NCBI GenBank assembly: GCA_030280995.1
Contig: JASXTE010000011.1
Location: 62,001 to 126,000, forward strand
Direction of reading: 5' to 3'
Length of the DNA: 64,000 bases
Origin: Hemileia vastatrix
Lineage: Eukaryota; Basidiomycota; Pucciniomycetes; Pucciniales; Zaghouaniaceae
In this document: positions 53,505 through 64,000 of the stretch, piece after piece
Layout of the letters: every line of letters begins with the position of its first letter
Position numbering within the stretch: position 1 is the stretch's first letter
Notes under the pieces: generated by a model
Databases searched by the model: none
Seen by the model: only the letters and a program-made list of their open reading frames with translations
What the model was told of the DNA's origin: nothing
Position numbers and translations under genes: made by a program

Positions 53505-54215
53505 ACATAACTAAAAATTTTGCTGCAAACGGGAATCAAACTGTGCTCCAAAACTTAGGTTCATATATTGACTAAACGTCATATATTTTGTGGTAATTAT
53601 TAAAATTACTATTTGTGGGTCACTTTGCACTCTTCACTCTCTACGTATTTCCTTTTTACTCAGCACTCTGTAAGTGGCATTAATTTGCTCATTTAACAGG
53701 GGGAGGTGTCTAGTAACTTGGAATTGAATTTTTTATTATTATTATTTATTTTATTTTTCCTAGTTGACAAAGATAGAGCAATTGTGTTCTTAGTCCTAGA
53801 AGTAATAAATTATATTTTAAAAAAATTATTCAGTATAATTTTCAGTTGACTCTTGTCCTGATATATTTAAATTTTATTTGTTCCAGTTGACAAATTGTCC
53901 TGACAATAAATTTTTTTTAAAATTCATATTTAATATTTCACTAGACATTAAGTCCTGTTAATAATTAAATTCTCAGTTGATTTAAAATCCTGATAATAAT
54001 TATCATAAAATTGTTAATAAGAAATTTAAATTTAATTCTTCAGTTGATTATTATATAATCCTGGTTTTAAATTGTTTATAATTAATAAATTGATTATTAT
54101 TTTAGTTGATTTTATCCTGAAAAATTTTATTTTATTATTTTTCTTTTAAATAAAAGTAAAAATACAAACTAATTCATCTTATTGTCTCCCTCCCTCATTT
54201 CAGTAAAATTTATAA
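53505..54215 (+). promoter_or_regulatory. Leader of chromovirus F, continued after E
   Basis: About 710 bases without an ORF, homologous to the F2 leader. About seven CAGTTGA...TCCTGATAAT-like units occur between 53762 and 54120. Element E sits at its left edge. Confidence 0.65.
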
Positions 54216-57200
54216 ATGACTGATCAAGGTGTCTCTGCTGCACGTGAAGAGGAATTGGATTTAATTGATTATGATGAGGCTACTTCTGTGAGTTCTCATT
54301 TAACTAGAAAATTATCTCAAATTAATCAATCATTTCCCCGATCAGGATGTAGAAATGGAGGAAGTGAAAATTCTGGTAGAAACAACTCAGGAACAGAAAC
54401 CTGTAATAAACCCCCCAGAAGAACTTCCAAAAGGCTTAAAAATAAAAAAGATGCCACTACCTCAACAAGTAAAGAACCTTTCAACATACATAAAAGAATT
54501 AAGGACAGAAAACTTGAGATTGAGGTCAAGAGTAGATGCTCTAGAGGAAAAGGTAAGAAAGATAGATGCTTTTCTTCAAGAGAAGAGGAGACCTCCTCCC
54601 CCCAGGGATCTTCATCAATTGGCTCCCCAGCAGCCAGAGAAAGTTGAATTATCCAAGTGGCAGTGGGATTGGCTGAACACTCAGTGGGATTACCTGTCTC
54701 AAAATCAACAGACTCAATTGCCCCAAGCAGGTCCATCAAGACCCAGCCAAGTCAACCCCACACCTCCTCACCCCTATCAAGGAGGAAGTAGAAGAAAAAA
54801 CAATATGATCCTGCCCAGCAAACCTTGGTAAGCCCCTCTATTGATTCTCAAGTACCATTTCTTGTAACTAATTCAGTTCCTTCAGGTAATTCTAGAAGAG
54901 GAGATGAGACTGTGAGACCTGTAGAGGCTGAGAACAGTAGACAAATTGCTCAAAATTCAAATGTATCTAATCCTTTAGTTCTAATTGCTACTTCAATGAT
55001 AAATCCTGATATGGCTATTATTGATGAAAAACTTGAACCTGAGTTTAATGAGAATCTGGAAAGTTACTCTGTTTCCTTATTGAGAAATACTCCAGATGTA
55101 GCTAACATTAATGATGAATATTTGAGGGATATTATTGCTAAACAAAATCATATAATGAACAACATACAACTGACTCAGAAATATAATAGTTTGTTAACTG
55201 AACAGGGTTATCAATCATTGAGGAGTGAATCACAGAGAGTTTCTGATGAATTGTTTCATTACAAGGCAACCCATGAAAAGAAAATTGCTTTATGGAAAAA
55301 TATCAAAAATGATTTGTTTAAACTGAAAGATACTGTATCTGCCTGTTTCCAGGAGGTGGAGATAGATAAGATGAATCTGAAAATATTGAATGACCATTTT
55401 TCATCTTTTCAAAATAAAAATCAGTTATCTTTTGCAGAAATCAATGAGAGTTTATCTAGTCTTACAAGAGTGAAAACCAGACTAACAACCATTGAGGAGA
55501 AATTGAACTCATTGTTTAATGATCAAAAGTATTCTGAGATTTCTTTAAAGGAAAATATAGTACAGGCTGCTCCAAGGTTACCTGTGGCTAGTTCATCTAA
55601 AGGAAAATTAGTTCTAGAAATACATGTTGATACCCCTGAGTTTCCATCAAAAATTGATGATGCACCAGGATCTTCAACAGAGGGATCAAACAATAAGATT
55701 ACTGCACAATTAGAGAAGTTAAAGCTGCTCCTTACTAAGAAACAAGCTGGTACTAAGGAGACTCCTTCAAATCAAAAGAATTGGCTAAAACTTGACCAGT
55801 ACCCAACATTTGATGGTGATTCTTCTTCTGATTGGCAGCAATTTATTTGCAGAATTGATAGCTTAAAAAATTCTTAGAAACTCCCAGATGAGGAAATTGT
55901 GTCTAAGTTAATTTCTTTGTTTACAAATGTTGCCCTAATGTGGTATGAATCTGTTCTCCTGGACAGGAATGACTACTCAAGGTAAGATTGGAAAAAATTG
56001 GTTAAAGCACAATTTGGTGGCTCCAAGTTCAGAATGGCTCAACAAAGGCAGTATGAGGAAACTAGATATAGCTCTTCCACTGATAAGCCTATTGAATTCT
56101 TAATGAAACTTGTAAAAATCTTGAGGGTAATGGAACCAAATATGGAGTTTGAGTTATGGAAGGACAGGATCCTTAATCAATTTCCAATGTCTCTGAGAGA
56201 CTTGATAGTGGCTAGGACTGAGTTCTCCAGAGAACCTTCTTCTTTCATTAATACTTGCAATGAGATCCTTCTAAACAACAAGTATGATGCCAGAATATTC
56301 ATTCCTAGGACCCCTTTGGAGAAATCCTCCACTTAACAACAGAAACCTCTGGAAAAGGTTGGTAAACCTTCTGCGCCTGTTGCACCAAAAAAGTATACAA
56401 CAAAAATTTGCTTCAAGTGCAACAAGCCTTGGAAGAAAGGCCATGTTTGTGACAAGAGGATAAATCTTGTTGAACAAACTGAGGAGAAGGCTGATGACAC
56501 AATAGAACTGGATGATACTTCAAGTGATTGTGCCAGCAATATTTCATATGAATCTCAACAAGAAATCTTGATGCTGCAAGAAGATATTCATCATTTAAAC
56601 ACTATTGATATTGATAATAATGATTTATCTACAGTTGAGGATTCTGAGATCATAAGGGACATTGAGGATAGCTCAATTGTAATTGCCCCTCTCAAAGCAC
56701 CAGTCTTGATCAATGGAACCAGCATGGAAGTTGTTCTGGATTCTGGAGCTGGAGGAAGTGTAGTATCTGAAAAAGCACTTGCTTCAGTGGATCAAGACTA
56801 TAAATCAAAACTGATGCCTATCACTTCTGAAAATTGGAGAGGTTATGGCTCTATTTTGTCCCCCATTTGTAAATACAAAGCCATAGTATTTTTTAAATAT
56901 AACAATGGTTTTTTAAGAGCTATTTGTTATTTTTTTGTCATGATAAATGATAATTTAAGCAGTTGGTTTATCATAGGAAATGACATTTTAACCAAATATG
57001 GCATAAAATTAGATCCTTCAAACCAATGCTTCACAATGGGGATAAATGGGAAGAGAAAATTTAAGTTTACCTCCCCCAAAAAATTATTAAAACCAGAATT
57101 GAACACATGTAATTCTTTGGTTCACTATAAAGGAAGATCTACAAAAGAAATGCATGCCCTTATGTCTGAAATTGACAATGCCTCTTTTGGAGAACAAATT

Positions 57201-60200
57201 TCTGGTGAGGATAAAGATTCCATCATTAACTTGATAAAGTCTTTTCCTATGGCCATTGCTCATGGGTCACATGAACTGGGATTAGTTAAAGAAGAAATGA
57301 AACTCTCATTGTCTTGTCCATTAACTGATATACCACCTAGTTTAAAGAAGAAGCCTTATCCTGCTTCTCCCACAAAGAGAAAAGATATTAAAGACAATAT
57401 ATCTACCCTTTTAAAAATGAATATTATTGAAAAGGTAGTTGAAACACCTAAATATTGTGTTATCTCACCTGTCCTAATTTCTTATGAGAATGATAAAGCC
57501 AGGTTATGTGGTTATTATAGAGCACTAAATACTTATACTGTTGATGATATCTTTCCTTTGCCTCGAGTTAGCTCTATACATGCTACCTTACAGGGTGCTA
57601 AATATATCAGCTGTTTGGATGGTAATAAAGGATATCACCAGGTACCTGTTGAGAAAAATTCTCAGAATTTTCTGATGATTTCTACTCATATGGGTATTTA
57701 TAAGTATGTAATTCCATTTGGCCCTAAAAATACCCCTTCAGTTTTTCAAAAAGTCATGGATGACACATACCATCAGGAGATAATTGAAGGATGGCTGATG
57801 GTTTATATTGATGGTATCATTATATTCTCAAAAACATTTGAGGACCATCTCAACCACCTGTGTAAAGTGTTTCAAAAAATGGATGAGATAAATATGACAC
57901 TTGCTTTGAAGAAATGTAAATTTGGTTTCCATTCTTTAAAAGTTCTTGGTCATGTTGTTTCAGGCTTACAGATATGTGTTGACCAAAACAAAGTGGCAGC
58001 CATACAACAGGTGAAGGCTCGTACTACAGTTGGAGAGCTACAGAGTTTTTTGGGAATGTGTGGATACTATAGAAAGTATATTAAAAATTACCAAGTCATA
58101 GCTTTACCCCTTACCCAATTAACTAGAGAGGATGTTGCTTTTGTCTGGAATAGTGAAAGACAAACAGCCTTTGACACTATGAAACACTATTTGATGTCAG
58201 CACCTATTCTTGCTTTACCTGACTTTAATCAACCATTTGTTTTATATACTGATGCCAGTTTTATTGGTCTGGGTGCTTCCCTCCATCAAAAACAAGTGAT
58301 GAATGATAAAGTATCAGAAGTAGTAATTTTTTATATTTCAAGAACCTTGAGAAATATTGAATTGAAATATGGTGCCACTCAGCTTGAATGTTTAGCCGTA
58401 GTGTGGGCTCTAGAAAAGCTACATTATTACCTAGATGACCAGAAGTTTGAACTTGTTACTGACTGCAGCGCAGTTAAATACCTTTTAAACTTGAAAAAAC
58501 CTAACAGACATATGTTCAGATGGCAGTTAGCTGTTCAGGAATACATAGGGAGATTGACAATTATTCATAGGGCTGGTATTGTTCACTCAAATGTGGATAT
58601 GTTATCAAGGTTACCTTTACCAAATGATGACTCTAATCCTGCTTATGATCCTGAGGTTGAAATTGTTCATATTCATGGGATATATGTGGTTGATGTGGAG
58701 GAAGAGCTATTACAGCTTATTCTGGATTCATATGATAAGGACAATGACTTAAACAAGTTATGCACCATATTAAATGATCCAAAGAATGCTTCAATACAAG
58801 CATTAATTAAAACCCCTCCACCAAAGTATCAAAAAGCTTTGGAAAAAGGTAAATTTTCAATTGATGAAGGATATCTATATTATAGAAGAAAGTTGAGTAA
58901 TGTTATTTTTATTCCTCCTTCTATGAAAGATATCATCTTGAAAATTTGTCATGATGACATATTAGCTGGACATTTTGATCTTGAAAAAACATTGATCAGA
59001 ATTAAAAACACTGCTTGGTGGGTTAATATGTCTGAAGACACCAAATTATATGTTGAATCTTGTGATTCTTGCAAAAAATCAAAAAGATTGACTGGTAAAA
59101 GAGCTGGATTAATGCAACTTATTGAACCTCCTGATGCACCATGGTAGATAATAGACATGGATTTTGTAACAGAATTACCTATTGCTGGAAAAGACAGTTA
59201 TAACTCTTGTTGGGTTATTGTGGACAGATTCACTAAAATGTGTAAATTTATCCCTACTCACAAGGATGTTTCCACTAAAGAATTAGCTTTCTTATGGTGG
59301 TCTCATATGTTTAATACTTCTGGTTTTCCTAAAGCCATAATCTCTGACAGAGACCCTAAATTTACTTCTGAGTTTTGGATGTCTCTGATGGATGTATGTG
59401 GTTGTGATCTGAAACTATCTACTGCCCATCACCCTCAGACAGATGGATTAGCTGAAAGAATGATTCAGACTCTAGAGGACATGATAAGAAGGTACTGTGC
59501 CTTTAGCCTTGAGTATAAAGATAATGACAGATTCACTCATGATTGGGTTACCTTAATTCCTGGGTTAGAATTTGCCTATAATAGCACTGTTCATTCTGTT
59601 ACTCAAAGAAAGCCTTTTGAGATCTGGCTTGGATATGTTCCAAATACTCCTGCTCAAATTCTCAATAACAAAATACCTAAATTGGATATACATCCTGGTA
59701 AAAATCTTTTCTTCAAATGCAACAACTTTGCAGAAATCATGCTCAAAAATGTATTGAAAAATCATTTGAATATGAGAAGAAGAGATGGGACAAATCCCAT
59801 AAAGAATACACTTTTAAAAAGGGTGATGAAGTATTGATTTCTACAGTCCACTTCAATTTACAAGGAAATAACAAATTAAAAGACCCATTTGTTGGTCCAT
59901 TTGTTGTCAGAAGAATGATTGGAGACAATGCAGTTGAGGTTATTTTGTACTCTCCATATGACAGAAAACATCCTGTTTTTCCAATATCTCTTCTGAAACT
60001 TTACACATCAAATAGTGATTTATTTCCAAAAAGGAGGGGAAGATGAAAGAAATCGCAAATGAAATCACTGAAACAGCAGAAATTGAAAAAATTCTGAATT
60101 AAAGAATAGTCACTGCTGAAAAAGGAACAGAATACTTATTGAGATTCAAGAATAAATCATCTGAATATGATTCTTGGATACCTAGGAAGGAGATATCTAA

Positions 60201-60241
60201 TCTTCCTACTCTACTAAAAAAGTATAAAAAGAAAAAATCAT
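54216..60241 (+). pseudogene. Chromovirus F gag-pol, decayed
   Basis: The frame opens MTDQGVSAAREEELDLIDYD and can be followed to a chromodomain (EYLLRFKNKSSEYDSWIP, about 60130-60185). Lesions: stops at 54647, 55877, 55985, 56336 and 59147, a frameshift near 59710, and stops around 60046 and 60100. Landmarks: zinc knuckle CFKCNKPWKKGHVC, protease VVLDSGAGGSVVS, RT with VYIDGIIIFS (57804-57815; Asp to Gly in the YIDD box), RNase H YTDASFIGLGASLHQ, integrase MDFVTELP, SDRDPKFTSEFW and GLAERMIQTLED. D is its close intact relative. The altered YIDD alone would abolish RT. Confidence 0.88.
54355..54831 (+). CDS. Overlapping +1-frame ORF of F gag
   Basis: 158 codons in the +1 frame of gag. It has a coiled-coil-like part (RLRSRVDALEEKVRKIDAF), KWQWDWLNTQWDYL, a Gln/Pro-rich stretch, PPHPYQGGSRRK and KPW-stop. 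Unlike the gag frame, which has a stop at 54647, this ORF is uninterrupted although F is otherwise a pseudogene. That favours it as the more constrained frame. See D (47772-48293) and F2 (29045-29380). Function unknown. Confidence 0.5.
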   Translation: MEEVKILVETTQEQKPVINPPEELPKGLKIKKMPLPQQVKNLSTYIKELRTENLRLRSRVDALEEKVRKIDAFLQEKRRPPPPRDLHQLAPQQPEKVELSKWQWDWLNTQWDYLSQNQQTQLPQAGPSRPSQVNPTPPHPYQGGSRRKNNMILPSKPW

Positions 60242-60263
60242 AGCATTTTTTTATTGTATTTTT

Positions 60264-60275
60264 AGAGTGAGGGAG
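60264..60275 (+). other. Polypurine tract of F
   Basis: AGAGTGAGGGAG immediately precedes the 3' LTR start TGTCAGATGGG. It is nearly the same as the tract of D (GGGGTGAGGGAG). Confidence 0.8.
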
Positions 60276-61081
60276 TGTCAGATGGGCTACTAGACTTACC
60301 TGGTAAAATAATTAATTATTTTACTGAGGTGAAGCCACGCCTTTTTTAAAATACTTATTAATAATTAATTATTTAATATTTACTTATATATTACTTACAA
60401 CTAGCTAAGCTAATTATATTAAGTAGTGTAAATAATAAATTTAAGTAAGTGTCCCATACATTTTTACTCCCTAACATTGTGCTCAATAATGCAGTTGATT
60501 GGGAATAAAAATTTATAATAAAATTATAATAAAAAAACCTTAAAATTATTATATTACTTCATTGAGAGATCTGGAATTCTGTGAAATAAATATAATTAAC
60601 TTAATTGTGTTGTAATTAATTGTGACAGTCCAAGGGAACTCATACTTTATTACTAATAGGATTGATTCCCTTGTTGAAATACCAATTAATTTATTTTCTT
60701 ATTTCATATATATACTCCTTTTAGTCATCTTCTTTCTCACATTCTTACAGTAGATGGTGAAAATTCCGTGTCTTTATTTCCCTCATGTTTTGCCTAAAAA
60801 AGGCCCTCACTTTTGTGCTTTTTATAACATTCATTACTAACTTACTTACTTTACTATAACTACTTACAACAACTATTTATTATTATTTTAGTATTTACAT
60901 TAACACTGTAATTCTAAACTTTTAAATATAATATAAATATTCCCTTTACCTCTTATTAATTGAGTAAAAAGTCTTTAAAAGATAAGGAAAATACGTACAA
61001 AGTTTGAATTCCTCTTGAACCCAGTTTTGCCATCCTTGGATCTCCTTGAGAAATCTTCTAGACTTGAAGGACCACCCGACA
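60276..61081 (+). repeat. 3' LTR of chromovirus F
   Basis: 806 bases ending ACCACCCGACA at 61081, followed by AAACA (61082-61086). It differs from the 5' LTR by scattered substitutions, for example TGTCAGATGGG against TGCCAGCCAGG at the start. Confidence 0.85.
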
Positions 61082-64000
61082 AAACACTTGATCCTGAATT
61101 TTATGAGAATCTGGAAAATTAATCTGTTTCCTTTTTAAGAAATACTCCAGATGTAGCTACCATCAATGATGAATATTTGAGAGATATTATTTCCAAACAA
61201 AATCATATAATGAACAACATGCAATTGACTCAAAAATTTATTAGTTTGTTAACTGAAAAAGGTTACCGATCAGTGAGAAGTGAATTACAGAGAGTTTATG
61301 ATGATTTTTATAAGTACAAAGTAACTCATGAGAAGAAAGTTGCTTTGTGGCAAAATATCAAGAATGATTTGTTTAAATTAAAAGTCAATGTTTCTATCTG
61401 TTTCCATGAACTAGAGGGACATAAGTTGATCTTGAAAAGACTAAGTGAACATTACACAACTCTGCAAAATAAGAATAAATAATCTTTTGCAACTATCAAT
61501 GAGACATTATCCAGTATTACAAGAGTGAAAACTAGGCTAACAATCATTGAATAGAAGTTGAATTCATTTTTACATGACTGAAAACATTCTGACGTTTATT
61601 TGAAAGAACCTGTTGCACAAGATACTCCAATTGCTCCTGTGCCTAGTTCATCTAAAGTGAAATTAGTGCCAGAAATGCCTGTAGATATTCCTGGGTTTCC
61701 TTAAAAAATTGATGATGCACCTTGTTCATCTACAGAATGGCTAAACAATGAGATTACTGCACAGTTAGATAAATTACAGCTTCTTCTTACACAGAAAAAA
61801 GTTTGTAACAAAGAGATTGCCTCAAATCAGAAGAATTGGCCAAAACTTGACCAATACCCAACATTTGATGGTGATTCTTCCTGTGATTGGAAGCAATTTA
61901 TTTTGAGAATTGATAACCATAAGAGCTCTTATAAACTGCGAGATGAAGAAATTGTGTCTTAATTGATTTCTTTATTTTCCAATGTTGCCCTAATATGGTA
62001 TGAATCTGTTCTCTTAGATAAAAATGAATACTCCTGGGAAGATTAGAAAAAATTAATTAAAGCACAGTTTGGTGGTTCCAAGATTAGGTTAGATCAACAA
62101 AGGCAGTATGAGGAAGCTAGATATAGCTCTTCTTCTGCTGAAAAATCTATTGGGTTTCTGATGAAACTTGTGAAGATCCTGAGGGCAATGGACCCAGATA
62201 TGGATTTTGAATTATGGAAGGACAGGATCCTCTATAAATTGCTTATGTCTCTGAGAGACTTAATTGTTGCTAGGACTGAGCTCTCAAGAGAACCTTCTTC
62301 TTTTATTAATACTTGTAATGAGACTCTTTTAAATAACAAGTATAATTATAGAAGATTCATTCCTAGAAATTCATTGGAGAAAACCTCCAATTATCAACAG
62401 AAACCTCCTGAAAAGGTTAGTAAACCTTCTGCACCTGTTGCACCAAAAAAGTGTGCAACAAAAATTTGCTTCAAGTGCAACAAGCCTTGGAAGAAAGGCC
62501 ATGTTTGTGACAAGAGGATAAATCTTGTTGAACAAACTGAGGAGAAGGCTGATGGCACAATAGAACTGGATGATTCTTCAAGTGATTGTGCCAGCAATAT
62601 TTCATATGAATCTCACCAGAAAATTTTAATTCTGGAAGAATATATTCATTATTTGAATAATATTGTCATTGGGAATAATAATATATCTACAGTAGAAGAT
62701 TCTGAGATCATAAGAAATCTTGAGGACAGCTCAATTATTATTGCCCCTCTCAAGGCACCAGTCTTGATTAGTGGAAATAACATTGAGGTTGTTTTAGATT
62801 CTGGAGCTGGGGGAAGTTTAGTATCTGAAAAAGCACTTGCTTCAGTGGACGAGGATTATGAATCAAAACTTATGCCTATAATTTCTGAGAATTGGAGAGG
62901 TAATGGCTCGGTTTTGTCCCCCATTGGTAAATACAAAGCTACAGTATTTTTCAAATATAACCATGGCTTTGTAAGAGCCATGCATGATTTTGTAGTTATG
63001 AAAAATGATAAGTTAAGTAGTTTATGTATTGTGGGAAATGATATTTTAACCAAATATGGCATTAAATTGGATCCCTCAAACCAATGCTTCACAATGGGGT
63101 TGATTGGGAAGGGAAAATTTAAAATTTCCTCCCCCAAAAAATTATTAACACCAGGATTGAACACATGTCATTCTGTAATTCAATATAAAGGGAGATCTAC
63201 AAAAGAAATTCCTGCCCTTCTGTCTGAAATTTACACTGCTTCTTTTGGAGAACAACTTTCTGGTGATGAAAAATATTCTATCATTCAATTGATAAAATCT
63301 TTTCCTATGGCCTTTGCTCATGGTTCACATGAATTAGGCTTGGTAAAAGAGGAAATGAAGCTCTCACTATCTTTCCCATTAACTGAAATACCACCTATTT
63401 AAAAAAGAAGCCTTATCATGCTTCTCCCACAAAGAGAAAAGATATTGAAGACAATATATCTACCCTTTTAAAAATGAATATTATTGAAAAGGTAGTTGAA
63501 ACACATAAACATTGTGTTATCTCACCTGTATTATTTATTATAAGATAAAGCCAGGTTATGTGGTGATTATAGAGAATTAAACACTTATACTGTTGATGAT
63601 ATCTCTCCTTTACCCAGAATTAGCTCTATACATGCTACCTTACAAGGTGCTAAATATATCAGCTTTTTAGATGGTAATAAAGAATATCACCAAGTACCTG
63701 TTTAGAAGAATTCCAGGAATTTTCTGATGATTGCTACTCATATGGGTATTTATAAGTATGTTGAGATGCCATTTGGCTCTAAAGATGCCCCTTCAGTTTT
63801 TCAAAAGGTTATGGATAACACATTCCATCAAGAAATAATTGAAGGATGGCTAATGGTTTACATTGATGATATCATAATATTCTCTAAAAAATTTGAGGAC
63901 TTCTTAACCACTTGCGTAAAGTGTTCCAAAAGATGGATGAGATAAATGACATTTGCCTTGAAAAAATGCAAATTTGGTTTTTATTCTTTAAAAGTGCTTG
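61082..64000 (+). pseudogene. Chromovirus F2 gag-pol, continued, runs off window
   Basis: The gag frame interrupted at 29580 resumes here (LDPEFYENLEN). Open parts: 61177-61482 (gag helical region) and 62161-63402 (late gag, CFKCNKPWKKGHVC near 62470, protease VVLDSGAGGSLVS near 62795). From 63403 the RT is frameshifted and shows VYIDDIIIFS at 63858-63885. Stops occur at 61482, near 61550, 61705, 61962, 62046 and 63402. The YIDD box is intact, unlike F. Pol beyond the RT lies outside the window. Confidence 0.82.

Larger units (their letters stand above)
29581..61081 (+). mobile_element. Chromovirus F, split by element E
   Basis: LTRs 29581-30387 and 60276-61081 (about 806 bases) enclose a PBS-like site, a leader and gag-pol (54216-60241). 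A 5-base duplication AAACA (29576-29580 and 61082-61086) flanks the element, and the host gag frame of F2 fits across it. Element E (30516-53504) lies in the leader. F carries nonsense codons, a frameshift and an altered RT box, so it is inactive. Confidence 0.88.

Noticed and set aside
1..64000. tRNA or rRNA genes
   Set aside because: No cloverleaf with conserved A and B boxes and no rRNA core sequence was recognised by eye. A tRNAscan or Rfam run was not possible.

Overview
The window is a stack of nested transposable elements from a fungal genome, most likely a rust-type basidiomycete with a large, AT-rich, repeat-filled genome. That assignment is inference. It rests on chromodomain-bearing and other Ty3/Gypsy LTR retrotransposons, short introns of 49 to 73 bases with GTAAGT-type donors, fungal Zn2Cys6-like motifs and low GC. 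I see no host housekeeping gene, rRNA, tRNA or CRISPR array. Layout from the left: 1-5897 is a satellite of about 608-base units, each centred on a long palindrome. 5898-6435 is AT-rich with no gene. 6436-13588 is Ty3 element B (minus strand, integrase end lost; LTR-B 12212-13588). 13589-17391 is the 3' part of a plus-oriented element E' with its LTR-A (16296-17391). 17392-27103 is element G, a decayed plus-strand element. 27104-27914 is a partial LTR-A. 27915-29580 is the leader and gag start of chromovirus F2. The right half is a clear matryoshka. F2 is split by F (29581-61081, target duplication AAACA). F is split by E (30516-53504, minus strand). E is split by a solo LTR-A (34067-35140) and by D (41160-50004, target duplication CACTT). 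D has an uninterrupted 1955-aa gag-pol and nearly identical 1176-base LTRs, so it is the youngest insertion. F2 resumes at 61082 and runs off the window. The most unusual content is in the E/E'/G lineage. Between integrase and 3' LTR these elements carry a block of genes on the strand opposite to gag-pol. Two of these, called gene A and gene B here, encode proteins with Zn2Cys6-like cysteine patterns. They keep spliceosomal introns in matching positions or in phase, and gene A starts within about 20 bases of the 3' LTR. In E and E' the block also holds an iterated 22-mer and a covarying hairpin. Three further points deserve checking: 4-bp target duplications that fit NCGN; repeated integration at the same base of homologous sites; and a +1-frame overlapping ORF shared by chromoviruses D, F and F2. 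All boundaries, splice sites and alignments were read by eye. No search or alignment was run.
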